NCBI GenBank assembly: GCA_035531075.1
Contig: DATKTO010000029.1
Coordinates: 84,815-148,814, forward strand
Reading direction: 5' to 3'
DNA: 64,000 nucleotides
From: 39-52-133 sp035531075
GTDB taxonomy: Bacteria > Pseudomonadota > Gammaproteobacteria > Burkholderiales > Gallionellaceae
Shown here: positions 8,705-18,272 of the stretch, piece after piece
How the letters are laid out: each line of letters opens with the position of its first letter
How positions within the stretch are numbered: position 1 is the stretch's first letter
Position numbers and translations under genes: made by a program
The notes under the pieces: model-generated
Databases searched by the model: none
The model's input: only the letters and a program-made list of their open reading frames with translations
Told to the model about the DNA's origin: nothing

Positions 8705-9625
8705 CTAACTTGCGTTGTCTTGCAAAAAACGCACTGGATTTTGGGCCAAGCCTTTAAATCTCACTTCAAAATGCAAGTGATTGCCGGTTGAACGGCCTGT
8801 GCTGCCTACCAATGAAATGAGTTGGCCACGCTTCACTACCTGACCCAGCTTGACAATGAGCTTGGAGGCATGCGCATAACGCGTCAGGATATCGTTGCCG
8901 TGATCAATTTCTACTAAATTGCCAAAATCGGGGTGCAGTCCAGCATAAACAACCACTCCACTCGCCGCAGCATGAATCGGCGTACCCAGGGGAACAACGT
9001 AATCAACACCTTCGTGCATTGCACTCCTGCCTGTAAAGGGATCGGTACGCCAGCCAAAATTAGACGAATACCACCCGGTTGTTACGGGTGCTGCCGTATT
9101 GAGCATTTTTTTTCTCAACCTGTCCTGTTGCAGCAATGTTTCCAGCGCCGCCAATTTGTCAGCGCGGTCAGTCATTAATTCAGACATATTTCCCAACTGT
9201 TTGTTCATGCTGGACAAGGTGACATCTTGCTGACCCGCAGGCACATAAACTCCGCCTTGTCCGGGCAATTGACTAAAATCTATCTCTTGCTTCTTCATGC
9301 CGGCAATCTTGACCAAACGCGTTCCCAAGGTATCAAGCCGTAACAAGCGCGCCTGCATTTGCCCCAGGCTTATCGCCATCGTATCCAGACTTTCGCGCAA
9401 ATAGGCCTGCTTTTTCTGCTGTTCGTGGTTTTGTGCGCTGGCCAGCCAAGACTTCATCTCATTGCTTATTCTGCCTGGCTGCAAACGAACAATTGCATAT
9501 TCAGCTGCAAGAACGGCCATAATGAATAACACGAGAAATATTGCCGAAACAAACAGTAAATGTATGCCGCTCAGCGACACACTGCGAGTTTTTGCCAAAT
9601 TACCGGAAACTAGAATAATATTCAC
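8705..9625 (-). CDS. M23 family metallopeptidase (LytM type), membrane anchored
   Basis: 306 aa. An N-terminal membrane segment (about residues 22-45) is followed by a periplasmic coiled-coil-like stretch (about 60-170, rich in Q/L/K) and a C-terminal M23 endopeptidase domain. Zinc ligands are visible: His and Asp of MHEGVDYVVP and the HLHFEVRF motif. It is either an active peptidoglycan endopeptidase or an amidase activator; the ligands are complete, which favours activity. The start is GTG at 9625, with GAGG about 8 bases upstream. It lies just upstream of secA and is divergent from the DciA-like gene at 9656, a conserved betaproteobacterial arrangement. Confidence 0.9.
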   Translation of the reverse strand: MNIILVSGNLAKTRSVSLSGIHLLFVSAIFLVLFIMAVLAAEYAIVRLQPGRISNEMKSWLASAQNHEQQKKQAYLRESLDTMAISLGQMQARLLRLDTLGTRLVKIAGMKKQEIDFSQLPGQGGVYVPAGQQDVTLSSMNKQLGNMSELMTDRADKLAALETLLQQDRLRKKMLNTAAPVTTGWYSSNFGWRTDPFTGRSAMHEGVDYVVPLGTPIHAAASGVVVYAGLHPDFGNLVEIDHGNDILTRYAHASKLIVKLGQVVKRGQLISLVGSTGRSTGNHLHFEVRFKGLAQNPVRFLQDNAS

Positions 9626-9655
9626 GATTCATACCTCAATTTATTTTTTGCTACC

Positions 9656-10087
9656 TTGCCTCAACGCCTGAATTCCTTTTTTGCACGCAACCAGGAACTG
9701 CGCCAAATGTCTGGCAAAGTACGGCAACTCCGCGCATTTCAGTTGCATTATGAGCAAGTTGCACCACCCTCACTGTTGCGCTCCAGCCACGTCATACAAT
9801 TAGAACATAGCGTTTTAACCCTGGCAGCAAACAACAGTGCTGTCGCCGCCAAACTGCGTCAAATGACGCCGGAACTGGTCAGGCAGCTTCAGCTACACGG
9901 CTGTGAGGTTACTGGAATTCAAGTCAGGGTGCAAGTTGCCTTGCCGCCCGTCACCCACACTGCCGTCTCCTGTTCGTTGAGTGCCCAGGGAAAACAGCAA
10001 TTAAACGACTTGGCCAAAACATTGGGCGATTCACCATTAAAACGCGCGTTACAACGTTTGGCCGGAAGCAAGAAGGCTGGGCAATAA
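9656..10087 (+). CDS. DciA-like protein (DUF721)
   Basis: 143 aa, DUF721/DciA family. DciA loads the replicative helicase DnaB in bacteria lacking DnaC/DnaI. The conserved core is visible: RLNSFFARNQELRQM at the start and the beta-strand region HVIQLEHSVLTLAANNSAVAAKLRQMTPELV (about residues 43-75). The start is TTG at 9656, because conservation begins immediately after it and the first ATG (9707) would delete the N-terminal motif. The family assignment is good; the helicase-loader role is inferred from the family. It is divergent from the M23 peptidase. Confidence 0.8.
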   Translation: MPQRLNSFFARNQELRQMSGKVRQLRAFQLHYEQVAPPSLLRSSHVIQLEHSVLTLAANNSAVAAKLRQMTPELVRQLQLHGCEVTGIQVRVQVALPPVTHTAVSCSLSAQGKQQLNDLAKTLGDSPLKRALQRLAGSKKAGQ

Positions 10088-10107
10088 GCGCGCAGGGCAC
10101 GTCCAAG

Positions 10108-10308
10108 TCAAACCAGAATGCGCCAGCCTATTCGCACGTAGCGTTCCAATATGAACAACACGGTAAAGGTGAGCAGTGCGAACACAACGAAACGCGCAAT
10201 TTGCCAAGCCAGATTGAGATAGCGTCGATTTTGGGTGAACAGGTACATGCCACCCAACAAGACGATGGCAAGAGCAGACAATATAAATAACAGTCGCAAT
10301 ATCAGCAT
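10108..10308 (-). CDS. Small hypothetical membrane protein
   Basis: 66 aa with two predicted transmembrane helices (about residues 4-25 and 38-57) separated by a short basic loop (QNRRYLNLAW). Function unknown. It sits between the DciA-like gene (convergent) and lpxC (same strand). The hydrophobic profile and placement make it more likely real than its overlapping longer frame. The ATG at 10308 has no strong Shine-Dalgarno. Confidence 0.55.
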   Translation of the reverse strand: MLILRLLFILSALAIVLLGGMYLFTQNRRYLNLAWQIARFVVFALLTFTVLFILERYVRIGWRILV

Positions 10309-10406
10309 AGTCAGTAACCTTGCCAGACGCCAAGTAGCGTCACAAGCTCCATGGCTTACTGAAGCTCGGCAGACAGCATGTATACATTGGAAGTTTTATA
10401 ACGGGG

Positions 10407-11318
10407 TCAGGCTGCCTGTAATTGCATGCGCAGAAAGTCCGGCGCTTCTTCATTTTTGTCGAAAGTTACGAATTCCCATGCCTGCTCGTCAGCCAGCAAA
10501 GCTCGCAGTAAGGCATTATTGAGAGCATGGCCTGATTTGTAACCAGAAAAAGACCCAATTAATGGATGTCCCAGCAAATACAGATCCCCGATTGCATCCA
10601 GCACCTTGTGCTTGGCAAACTCATCATCGGAGCGCAGCCCGTCGGGATTAAGCACGCGGTATTCATCCATAACGATGGCATTATCCAGATTGCCGCCAAG
10701 CGCCAATCCCTGCGAGCGCATATACTCAACCTCATGCATGAAGCCGAAGGTGCGTGAGCGGCTCACCTCTTTAATATAGGAATGTTCTCCCAAATCTACC
10801 GTGACCTGCTGCTTGGTATTGGTAAACACCGGATGGGGGAAACTGATGGTGAAATTCAACTTATAGCCATTGTAAGGCTCGAAGCGCACCCATTTGTCTC
10901 CGTCCTTAACCTCAACTGTTTTATTGATGCGGATGAATTTCTTCGCCGCCGACTGTTCCACGATGCCAGCAGACTGAATCAGGAAAATAAACGTGCCTGC
11001 GCTGCCATCCATGATCGGCACTTCCGAGCTGTTCATCTCCACGATGACATTGTCTATCCCCAGGCCTGCAAACGCTGACATCAGATGCTCTATCGTCGCA
11101 ACGCGCGCACCATCCGCCTCCAGACAGGTGGATAGCCTGGTATCGTGCACAGCATGCGCTTCGGCCTTGAGCTTGATAACAGGATTCAAGTCCACCCGAT
11201 AAAACACGATGCCATGATTGACGGGCGCAGGACGCAGAGTCAGCAAGACCTTTTCCCCGGTATGCAATCCAACACCTGTGGCTTGCACCAAATTTTTCAA
11301 TGTGCGCTGCTTAACCAT
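10407..11318 (-). CDS. lpxC: UDP-3-O-acyl-N-acetylglucosamine deacetylase
   Basis: Committed step of lipid A synthesis, a cytoplasmic zinc deacetylase. The zinc and catalytic motifs are present: IEHLMSAFAGLGIDN (first His) and HKVLDAIGDLYLLGHPLIG (further His/Asp ligands). The C-terminal half has the family's conserved FGFMHEVEYMRSQGLALGG. I chose ATG 11318 (MVKQRTLKNLVQATGVGLHT), which matches the family N-terminus, over a TTG three codons upstream; this gives 303 aa. It is the last gene of the dcw cluster, 111 bp after ftsZ. Confidence 0.97.
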   Translation of the reverse strand: MVKQRTLKNLVQATGVGLHTGEKVLLTLRPAPVNHGIVFYRVDLNPVIKLKAEAHAVHDTRLSTCLEADGARVATIEHLMSAFAGLGIDNVIVEMNSSEVPIMDGSAGTFIFLIQSAGIVEQSAAKKFIRINKTVEVKDGDKWVRFEPYNGYKLNFTISFPHPVFTNTKQQVTVDLGEHSYIKEVSRSRTFGFMHEVEYMRSQGLALGGNLDNAIVMDEYRVLNPDGLRSDDEFAKHKVLDAIGDLYLLGHPLIGSFSGYKSGHALNNALLRALLADEQAWEFVTFDKNEEAPDFLRMQLQAA

Positions 11319-11429
11319 ATTCAACAACCAGCCCTATAAAATCATCTTGCATTTTATCACAGCTTTCTTTCGCCCCCCAAAGCCAGCCTGGATACAATAA
11401 AAAAATCAATATTATTAATCAGTTAGCCA

Positions 11430-12596
11430 TTAATCAGCCTGTTTGCGCAAAAATGACGGAATATCCAGTGTTTCCACACCTGATTGCTTCATCGCCTCTA
11501 CTGTGGCTTCACGATGGCGATTGGTGCGCATCACCGCCGGCATTTCCAGTTCACGATAATCCACCGACATTGCACCCTGCGCATCATGCGTGCCGGTGCG
11601 CTGCTGTTCGTATGCGAGAACCGGCTTTTGCTGGCTGGCGCGGGGCTTGCCCAATCCTGTCGCCACAATCGTGACGCGCAAGGTATCGCCCATGTTCTCG
11701 TCGAACACCTGTCCCACAATCACGGTTGCGTCGTCCGCTGCCACACTGCGCACGCAACCCATGACATCCTTGTATTCGCGCATGGTGAAGTTTGCGCTGG
11801 CGGTGATATTGACCAGTACACCGCGTGCACCGGACAGATCCACATCTTCCAGCAGTGGGCTGGACATCGCGCTCTTCGCGGCTTTCTGCGCCCTGTCCGT
11901 ACCTGTGGCTGTTGCCGATCCCATCATCGCCATGCCATTTTCCGACATCAGGGTTTTCACGTCGGCAAAATCCACGTTGATCATTCCATCCACATTGATC
12001 ACTTCAGCAATGCCCGCCACCGCCCCTTGCAACACGCCATTGGATGCACGGTAGGCATCGATCAGCGTGGTGTCTTCGCCCAGCACCGTCATCAACTTTT
12101 CGTTAGGCACGATGATCAGCGAATCGACAAACTCAGCCAGCTCCTCTATGCCCGCCTGCGCCAGCTGCATGCGCTTGCGTTCATGCTCGAACGGCTTGGT
12201 CACGACCGCAACCACGAGTATGCCCAGCTCCTTGGCCACTTGCGCCACCACTGGCGCTGCACCCGTGCCAGTGCCGCCGCCCATGCCAGCGGTGATAAAT
12301 ACCATGTCCACGCCGCACAGGATGTCGGCAATGCGATCGCGGTCTTCCAGAGCAGCTGCATGACCGACTTCAGGCCGCGCTCCCGCACCCAGACCTTTGG
12401 TCAGTGTTTTGCCTATCTGCAACTGGGTAACCGCCTTATTGCCCCTGAGTGCTTGCGCATCAGTATTGATTGCAACAAATTCCACGCCCTGGACTGATTG
12501 TTCGATCATATGGTTAATTGCGTTGCCGCCGCAACCGCCCACCCCGATGACCTTGATCAAAGCACCTTGTATTTGCGCATCCATTATTTCGAACAT
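11430..12596 (-). CDS. ftsZ: Cell division GTPase FtsZ
   Basis: Tubulin-like GTPase that forms the Z ring, 388 aa. The tubulin signature GGGTGTGAAPVVA and the N-terminal GVGGCGGNAINHM are present. The C-terminal domain ends in a conserved peptide, LDIPSFLRKQAD, that binds FtsA, ZipA and ZapD. The ATG at 12596 has AGGGAG about 8 bases upstream. It lies downstream of ftsA in the dcw cluster; zapD at 1020 encodes a partner. Confidence 0.98.
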   Translation of the reverse strand: MFEIMDAQIQGALIKVIGVGGCGGNAINHMIEQSVQGVEFVAINTDAQALRGNKAVTQLQIGKTLTKGLGAGARPEVGHAAALEDRDRIADILCGVDMVFITAGMGGGTGTGAAPVVAQVAKELGILVVAVVTKPFEHERKRMQLAQAGIEELAEFVDSLIIVPNEKLMTVLGEDTTLIDAYRASNGVLQGAVAGIAEVINVDGMINVDFADVKTLMSENGMAMMGSATATGTDRAQKAAKSAMSSPLLEDVDLSGARGVLVNITASANFTMREYKDVMGCVRSVAADDATVIVGQVFDENMGDTLRVTIVATGLGKPRASQQKPVLAYEQQRTGTHDAQGAMSVDYRELEMPAVMRTNRHREATVEAMKQSGVETLDIPSFLRKQAD

Positions 12597-12686
12597 AATC
12601 GTTTCTCCCTTGTTATATTAAAGACCAGCTCAATTACAAGCCGGCTAAATTTCAACCCTGTACTCAATACCAAATTTCAAATAATC

Positions 12687-13922
12687 TTAAAAATTCTTCT
12701 GCATCCATGCTTTCATGCGTGCCAGTACATCACTTAATGAGGCGGATTGCATGCGCGCTACAGCGTGGCGCTGTTGCTGCTCAACGCCGTATTGCAGCAA
12801 TCCGATCGCCGTCGCAAAGCGCGGCGTTTTAACCACATCGATCAGGCCGCCGACATAGCGTGGCAAACCAAGACGCACGGGCATATGGAATATTTCCTCG
12901 CCCAGTTCAACCATCCCCTGCATGGAGCTGCTACCGCCGGTAATCACAATTCCGGAGGAGAGCAGATCTTCAAATCCGCTGCGGCGCAATTCGGCCTGCA
13001 CCAGTGAATACAATTCCTCCACGCGCGGCTCGATCACCTCGGCCAGCGTCTGGCGCGACAACATCCGGGTGCCGCGCTCGCCCACGCCGGGTACTTCTAT
13101 CGGCGCATCGTTGGCCAGCTGGCGCAGGGCGCAGCCATACTTGATCTTGATATCTTCCGCATCCTTGGTTGGCGTGCGCAAAGCCATCGCGATGTCGTTG
13201 GTAATCTGGTCACCCGCAATCGGTATGACAGCGGTATGGCGGATTGCACCGCCGGTAAATATCGCGACATCGGTGGTGCCGCCGCCTATGTCTACCAGAC
13301 AAACGCCCAGCTCCTTTTCATCATCCGCCAGCACCGCCTTGCTTGATGCCAATGGCTGCAAAATCATCTCGCTGACTTCCAGGCCGCAGCGATGCACGCA
13401 CTTCAGAATATTCTGCACCGCGGCAACCGCACCGATGACGATATGAACCTCCACTTCCAGCTTCATGCCGGCCATGCCCAGCGGTTTCTTGATGCCTTCC
13501 TGACCGTCGATGGTGAACTCCTGTTCGATAATATGCAGTGTCTGCTGATCGCTGGGCAGACTGAGCGAGCTGGCAGTTTCCACTACACGATCGATGTCCG
13601 CCTGGGTTACCTCTTTATCCTTGATCTTGATCATGCCCTTGCCATTTGCGCCTTTGATATGGCTGCCTGCAATCCCGGTAATGACCGAGGTGATTTTGCA
13701 GTCGGCCATCAACTCGGCCGTTTCCAGCGAGCGCTGAATTGCCGCCACTGTCGCATCGATGTTGACCACCATGCCCTTTTTCATGCCGGACGATTCGTGC
13801 ATGCCGACGCCGATCACCTCCAGCGTGCCTTCCGGCATGATCTCGCCAACGATCGTCACGATCTTGGACGTGCCAATATCCATCCCGACAATAATGTTCT
13901 TGGCATCCCTGTTTATTCTCAT
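12687..13922 (-). CDS. ftsA: Cell division protein FtsA
   Basis: Actin-like ATPase that tethers FtsZ to the membrane, 411 aa. Phosphate 1 motif: IIVGMDIGTSKIV; 1C/SHS2 region: TSVITGIAGSHIKG; phosphate 2: VCLVDIGGGTTDVAIF; adenosine motif: VITGGSSSMQGM. The C-terminal MKAWMQKNF is the amphipathic membrane-targeting helix. ATG 13922 is preferred because AGAGGG lies about 8 bases upstream; ATG 13928 would leave almost no spacing. It starts about 11 bp after the ftsQ stop. Confidence 0.96.
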   Translation of the reverse strand: MRINRDAKNIIVGMDIGTSKIVTIVGEIMPEGTLEVIGVGMHESSGMKKGMVVNIDATVAAIQRSLETAELMADCKITSVITGIAGSHIKGANGKGMIKIKDKEVTQADIDRVVETASSLSLPSDQQTLHIIEQEFTIDGQEGIKKPLGMAGMKLEVEVHIVIGAVAAVQNILKCVHRCGLEVSEMILQPLASSKAVLADDEKELGVCLVDIGGGTTDVAIFTGGAIRHTAVIPIAGDQITNDIAMALRTPTKDAEDIKIKYGCALRQLANDAPIEVPGVGERGTRMLSRQTLAEVIEPRVEELYSLVQAELRRSGFEDLLSSGIVITGGSSSMQGMVELGEEIFHMPVRLGLPRYVGGLIDVVKTPRFATAIGLLQYGVEQQQRHAVARMQSASLSDVLARMKAWMQKNF

Positions 13923-13932
13923 CGCCATCCCT

Positions 13933-14679
13933 CTAAACCTTGCTTCCTGAATTTCGCCTGGATTCAACTTTTGTATTGCCTGCAGTGTTCAGCTGGCTGA
14001 CTGCAAACCCGTTGCGATATCGCAAATCCACATAATTCGCCCTGCGCGCCATCGTCGCCAGACTGTAGGGATACACCGCGACAAAGCGCGCCAGGCGCTG
14101 CTGTATCTGTTCGCCCCCCAGTTCCAGCTGCATGCCGTTATCAAGCCGCAGCTGCCAGGCAAAACGCGGCGACAAATTTATTTGTGCAATGCTTCTGTGC
14201 AATACTTCAAGTTGCCGGCTCATCGCAACATACATGCCGGCGACCTGCATGGATGTATCCGGCTCACCGTTAAACTCCGGCAACGGCAGGCTGCTTTGCC
14301 CGGCAAACACCTCGCCATGGGTATTCACCAAAGCCACACTATTCCAGCGCGCCATCGGCACATGTTCTTCCAGCGTTATTTCCAGGCTCCACGGAAAATG
14401 TCGCCGCACGCTCACCTTGCGCACCCACGGCAGTTGCTCGAAGGAGCGCCTGGTCTGCTCAAGATCCACGGTAAAGAAACTGCCTCCCGCGGTCTGTTTT
14501 ACCACCTGGTTCAACTGCTTTAAATCCACCTGCTGCGGCGTATGGGTTAACTGCACGGTGCGCAACTTGAACACCGGCATCTGCAACGCATAATGCAACA
14601 GGCTATAGGCCAGCAGCACCAGGCTGATGCCAAACAGCAGGGTCGCGCCGATACGCAGCAAATGCGGCTTATCCCACAT
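13933..14679 (-). CDS. ftsQ: Cell division protein FtsQ
   Basis: Bitopic divisome protein (FtsQLB). It has a short cytoplasmic tail MWDKPHLL (the usual betaproteobacterial MWDNP-type start), one membrane helix (about residues 12-33), then a POTRA domain (VQLTHTPQQVDLKQLNQVVK...) and a beta domain. The start at 14679 gives 248 aa and overlaps the ddlB end by 11 bp; an ATG at 14715 would add a tryptophan-rich stretch inside ddlB that is not family-like. Confidence 0.92.
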   Translation of the reverse strand: MWDKPHLLRIGATLLFGISLVLLAYSLLHYALQMPVFKLRTVQLTHTPQQVDLKQLNQVVKQTAGGSFFTVDLEQTRRSFEQLPWVRKVSVRRHFPWSLEITLEEHVPMARWNSVALVNTHGEVFAGQSSLPLPEFNGEPDTSMQVAGMYVAMSRQLEVLHRSIAQINLSPRFAWQLRLDNGMQLELGGEQIQQRLARFVAVYPYSLATMARRANYVDLRYRNGFAVSQLNTAGNTKVESRRNSGSKV

Positions 14680-15607
14680 GCGCCAGCCCCAGTATTTCCA
14701 CCACCAGTTCCTCAAAACTCTTGCCGGCCACGCGTGCTGCCATCGGCACCAGGCTGTGATCGGTCATGCCGGGCGAGGTGTTGATTTCGAGCAGATATAG
14801 TTTTCCCGCCTCATCCTTCAGGAAGTCCACGCGCCCCCAGCCGGCACCGCCTATCACCGCAAATGCCTGCTGTGCCAGCTGCTGCATTTCGGCTTCTTTT
14901 TCTGCCGGCAAATCACTGGGGCACTGATACTGCGTGTCATCGCGCAGATATTTGGCTTCGTAATCGTAAAATTCATTGGCCGGTACGATCTTGATGACCG
15001 GCAGCGCCTGGCCGCCCACAATCGCCGCAGTGTACTCACCGCCGCCGATAAAGCGCTCGGCAATGACGATCGTGTCATGCCTGGCGGCTTCGGCATAGGC
15101 AGCGGGCAAATCGGCGACATTCTTGACCTTGCTGATACCGACGCTGCTGCCCTCATTGGCGGGCTTCACGAACAGCGGCAACCCCAGTTTCTGCACCACT
15201 GCATTCCAGTCGCTATTGGCTGTCAGCAGGGTGAAGTCGGGCACCGGCAGATTCATCGCCTGCCATACCAGCTTGGTGCGGAACTTGTCCATCGCCAGGG
15301 CGCTCGCCATCACGCCGCTGCCGGTATAGGGAATGCCCATCAACTCCAGCGCGCCCTGTACCGTGCCGTCTTCGCCGAAGCGGCCGTGCAGGGCGATGAA
15401 CACGCGCTGGAAACCCTGCTCCTGCAGGGTATGCAAGCCCTGGCTGGCCGGGTCGAACGCATGCGCATCCACTCCGCTGCGCTGCAGCGCGGCCAGTACT
15501 GCCGCGCCGCTCTTCAGCGACACCTCGCGTTCGGCGGATTTTCCGCCGAACATCACGGCTACCTTGCCGAATTCCTGATGCTTCAATTTAGAATTGCTCT
15601 GGTTCAT
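14669..15607 (-). CDS. ddlB: D-alanine--D-alanine ligase
   Basis: ATP-grasp enzyme making D-Ala-D-Ala for peptidoglycan, 312 aa. N-terminal VMFGGKSAEREVSLKSG and the ATP-grasp EGSSVGISKV, ALPVIKIVPANEFYDYEAKY and catalytic/metal-binding LLEINTSPGMTDHSL segments are all present. It overlaps murB by 4 bp (ATGA) upstream and ftsQ by 11 bp downstream. Confidence 0.97.
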   Translation of the reverse strand: MNQSNSKLKHQEFGKVAVMFGGKSAEREVSLKSGAAVLAALQRSGVDAHAFDPASQGLHTLQEQGFQRVFIALHGRFGEDGTVQGALELMGIPYTGSGVMASALAMDKFRTKLVWQAMNLPVPDFTLLTANSDWNAVVQKLGLPLFVKPANEGSSVGISKVKNVADLPAAYAEAARHDTIVIAERFIGGGEYTAAIVGGQALPVIKIVPANEFYDYEAKYLRDDTQYQCPSDLPAEKEAEMQQLAQQAFAVIGGAGWGRVDFLKDEAGKLYLLEINTSPGMTDHSLVPMAARVAGKSFEELVVEILGLAHVG

Positions 15608-16578
15608 TTCTTTATCTGCTCTTTATCATTACTGGTTAAATTCTCAGCCGCTACTCCGACTATCCGAACTTCAGGATGCAGCGTTATGCCCGTCTTTTGC
15701 TGCACAACAGTCCGCACCTCGCTAATCAAATTCTCAATATCTGCTGCCGTGGCATTGCCCAAATTTACAATGAAATTGGCATGTTTTTCGGATACCTGCG
15801 CACCGCCAATTTTCAATCCCTTCAGTCCACTCGCCTCGATCAGCCGCGCTGCATGATCTCCCGGCGGATTGCGAAATACCGAGCCTGCATTCGGCAAATT
15901 CAGCGGCTGCGAGGTGATGCGTTTGCTCAGCAGCGACTTGATCTCTTTACGCGATATTTCCCCGTCACCCTGCTCCAGCCTGAACCATGCACCTACAAAT
16001 AGTTCGGCGTCTGAATTTATATCAGCTTGCTCTTTCTGTCTTTGCAGGTGACGGTAGCCAATCTCATATTCTACCGGCATGCGTTCATGCAGCAGACCGC
16101 TGCGGTCAACGGTCTGCACACGCTGCACCACATTCCAGGTTTCGCTGCCGTAACATCCTGCATTCATCGCCAGCATGCCACCTACCGTACCGGGAATGCC
16201 GGCAAAAAACTCCGCGCCGCGCAAATTATTATTCGCCGCAAAGCGCGCCAGTTTTGCGCCGGGCACACCCGCCTGGGCGTAGATCGTGCCGTCATGTTCC
16301 AGCCTCAATTCCGTCAAGGCCGCGTGCAGCAACAACACCGTGCCGCGCAAGCCGCCATCGCGCACCAGCAGATTGCTGCCCAGCCCAACTGCCATCAATG
16401 GCTCGTCGGCAGGCCGTGTGCGCAAAAAACACACCAGATCGTCCAGATCGGCAGGCTGGTACATGCGCTCGGCATGGCCGCCTGTATTCCAGCTGGTATG
16501 GCGACGCATATCCACGTCCTCGCGCAGCTTGCCGCGCAGGCCTTCCGTGGTTAGATGTATCGCTTCCGTCATATCCAT
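15604..16578 (-). CDS. murB: UDP-N-acetylenolpyruvoylglucosamine reductase
   Basis: FAD- and NADPH-dependent reductase producing UDP-MurNAc. FAD-binding motifs are AVGLGSNLLVRDGGLRG and GIPGTVGGMLAMNAGCYG. The catalytic serine is in NAGSVFRNPPGDHAARLIE and the C-terminal glutamate in HPEVRIVG. It is 324 aa, the shorter class of MurB. Between murC and ddlB, overlapping ddlB by 4 bp. Confidence 0.96.
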   Translation of the reverse strand: MDMTEAIHLTTEGLRGKLREDVDMRRHTSWNTGGHAERMYQPADLDDLVCFLRTRPADEPLMAVGLGSNLLVRDGGLRGTVLLLHAALTELRLEHDGTIYAQAGVPGAKLARFAANNNLRGAEFFAGIPGTVGGMLAMNAGCYGSETWNVVQRVQTVDRSGLLHERMPVEYEIGYRHLQRQKEQADINSDAELFVGAWFRLEQGDGEISRKEIKSLLSKRITSQPLNLPNAGSVFRNPPGDHAARLIEASGLKGLKIGGAQVSEKHANFIVNLGNATAADIENLISEVRTVVQQKTGITLHPEVRIVGVAAENLTSNDKEQIKK

Positions 16579-16625
16579 GCCATTCCCAGTTTCAACCCGT
16601 TAACTAATTCAACCCGTTTTCCATT

Positions 16626-18032
16626 TCAATTATTTCCCTGCGCCATATTCTTAACCTGTGCCGCCACCGCACCTATCGAGCCTGCACCCATGGTGATAAT
16701 CACATCCCCCGGCTGCGCAATTTGCAGAATTGACTGTGCCATGTCTTGAATATTTTCCACAAACACCGCCTCGTTATGTCCCGCCACGCGCAACGCCCGC
16801 ATCAGCGAACGTCCGTCTGCCGCAACGATAGGCGCTTCGCCGGCGGCATAAACTTCAGCCAGCAACAGTGCATCCACACCGCCCATTATTTTTACAAAAT
16901 CTTCAAACAGGTCGCGGGTACGCGTAAACCTGTGCGGCTGGAAGGCCAGCACCAGACGCCGCCCCGGAAACGCACCGCGTACCGCCGACAGCGTTGCAGC
17001 CATCTCGACCGGGTGATGGCCGTAATCGTCGAGCAGGGTAAAGCTGCCGCCGCTTGCCAGCGGTATTTCGCCATAGCGCTGGAAGCGGCGCCCCACCCCT
17101 TCAAATTCAGCCAGCGCCGCCACGATCGCGCCGCCTTCCACGCCCACTTCCAGCGCCACCGCAATGGCTGCCAGTGAATTCAGCACGTTGTGCAAGCCCG
17201 GCAGATTCAGCGTGATCTCAAGATCCAGCGGGATGCTGTTGTGGCGGCACTGGGCGGTAAAGCGCATTTTCCCATCCTGGTGCCGCACATTCACGGCGCG
17301 GATTTGCGCATCTTCGCCAAAGCCATAAGTCGTGATCGGCTTGCTTATGCGCGGCAGAATTTCCCGCACATGGGCATCGTCCACGCACAGCATGGCGCGC
17401 CCATAGAACGGCAGGTGCTCGATAAAGTCGACAAAGGCCTGCTGTAGCCTGGCGAAATCATGGCCGTAGGTTTCCATGTGGTCGGCATCGATATTGGTGA
17501 CGATCGCGAGCATCGGATGCAGGTGCAGGAAGGAGGCGTCCGACTCGTCGGCTTCCACCACGATATAGTCGCCGCTGCCCAGCTTGGCATTGGTGCCGCT
17601 GCTGTTCAGCTTGCCGCCTATCACAAAGGTCGGATCGAGCCCGCCCTTCGCCAGCACACTGGCCGTCAGGCTGGTGGTGGTGGTTTTGCCATGCGTGCCC
17701 GCCACCGCAATCCCCTGCTTCAGCCGCATCAGTTCCGCCAGCATCACCGCGCGCGGCACCACCGGAATATTTCGCGCGCGCGCCGCCAGCACTTCAGGAT
17801 TGTCGCTGCTGACCGCGGTCGAAACCACCACCGCATCGGCGTGCACCAGATGACTTTCCGCGTGCCCGGTATACACCGTTGCACCGAGCTTTTTCAGGCG
17901 CTGGGTCGCGACGTTATCGGCCAGATCCGAGCCGCTCACCTGGTAACCCAGGTTGAGCAGCACTTCCGCTATGCCATTCATACCCACACCGCCGATACCG
18001 ACGAAATGAATATGTTTTATTTTATGTTTCAT
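16626..18032 (-). CDS. murC: UDP-N-acetylmuramate--L-alanine ligase
   Basis: Adds L-Ala to UDP-MurNAc, 468 aa. N-terminal Rossmann motif HFVGIGGVGMNGIAEVLLNL, ATP loop AGTHGKTTTTS (about residue 112), and the Mur-ligase central signature NIDADHMETYGHDF are present, with C-terminal DDYGHHPVEMAATL. The ATG at 18032 overlaps the TGA that ends a short upstream frame. It is separated from murG by an unusual 240-bp gap. Confidence 0.97.
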   Translation of the reverse strand: MKHKIKHIHFVGIGGVGMNGIAEVLLNLGYQVSGSDLADNVATQRLKKLGATVYTGHAESHLVHADAVVVSTAVSSDNPEVLAARARNIPVVPRAVMLAELMRLKQGIAVAGTHGKTTTTSLTASVLAKGGLDPTFVIGGKLNSSGTNAKLGSGDYIVVEADESDASFLHLHPMLAIVTNIDADHMETYGHDFARLQQAFVDFIEHLPFYGRAMLCVDDAHVREILPRISKPITTYGFGEDAQIRAVNVRHQDGKMRFTAQCRHNSIPLDLEITLNLPGLHNVLNSLAAIAVALEVGVEGGAIVAALAEFEGVGRRFQRYGEIPLASGGSFTLLDDYGHHPVEMAATLSAVRGAFPGRRLVLAFQPHRFTRTRDLFEDFVKIMGGVDALLLAEVYAAGEAPIVAADGRSLMRALRVAGHNEAVFVENIQDMAQSILQIAQPGDVIITMGAGSIGAVAAQVKNMAQGNN

Positions 18033-18272
18033 CCTGGAAACCTCAGTTGAACAGGTCGAAATGTACTGTTTTTAGGGTGCAGGGCAAGGCATAACGACGC
18101 GGAATGGTTATTCCATTCCAAGGAGTTATAACGCAGCCATGCGCCATAAAAACTGTGCAGTTCGGCCTGTAGTGCGCATACATAGCGCATATAAATTTCA
18201 AATGTAATATTTTTAAAATTCTTCATATAAATATTTCAATGCACCATAAACGGTCAATTGAGGTTTCCAGCA
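18033..18272 (-). other. Intergenic gap between murG and murC with a possible relic frame
   Basis: 240 bp inside an otherwise tightly packed operon. A 65-codon frame (18226 down to 18029, minus) fills most of it and ends in a TGA overlapping the murC ATG. Its translation has no recognisable domain. It includes a short inverted repeat, GGAATGG-TTATT-CCATTCC, near 18099-18117. I see no supportable gene; it may be an inserted repeat or a spurious frame. The AT-rich part at 18190-18245 could hold a promoter, but I see no clear boxes. Confidence 0.4.
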
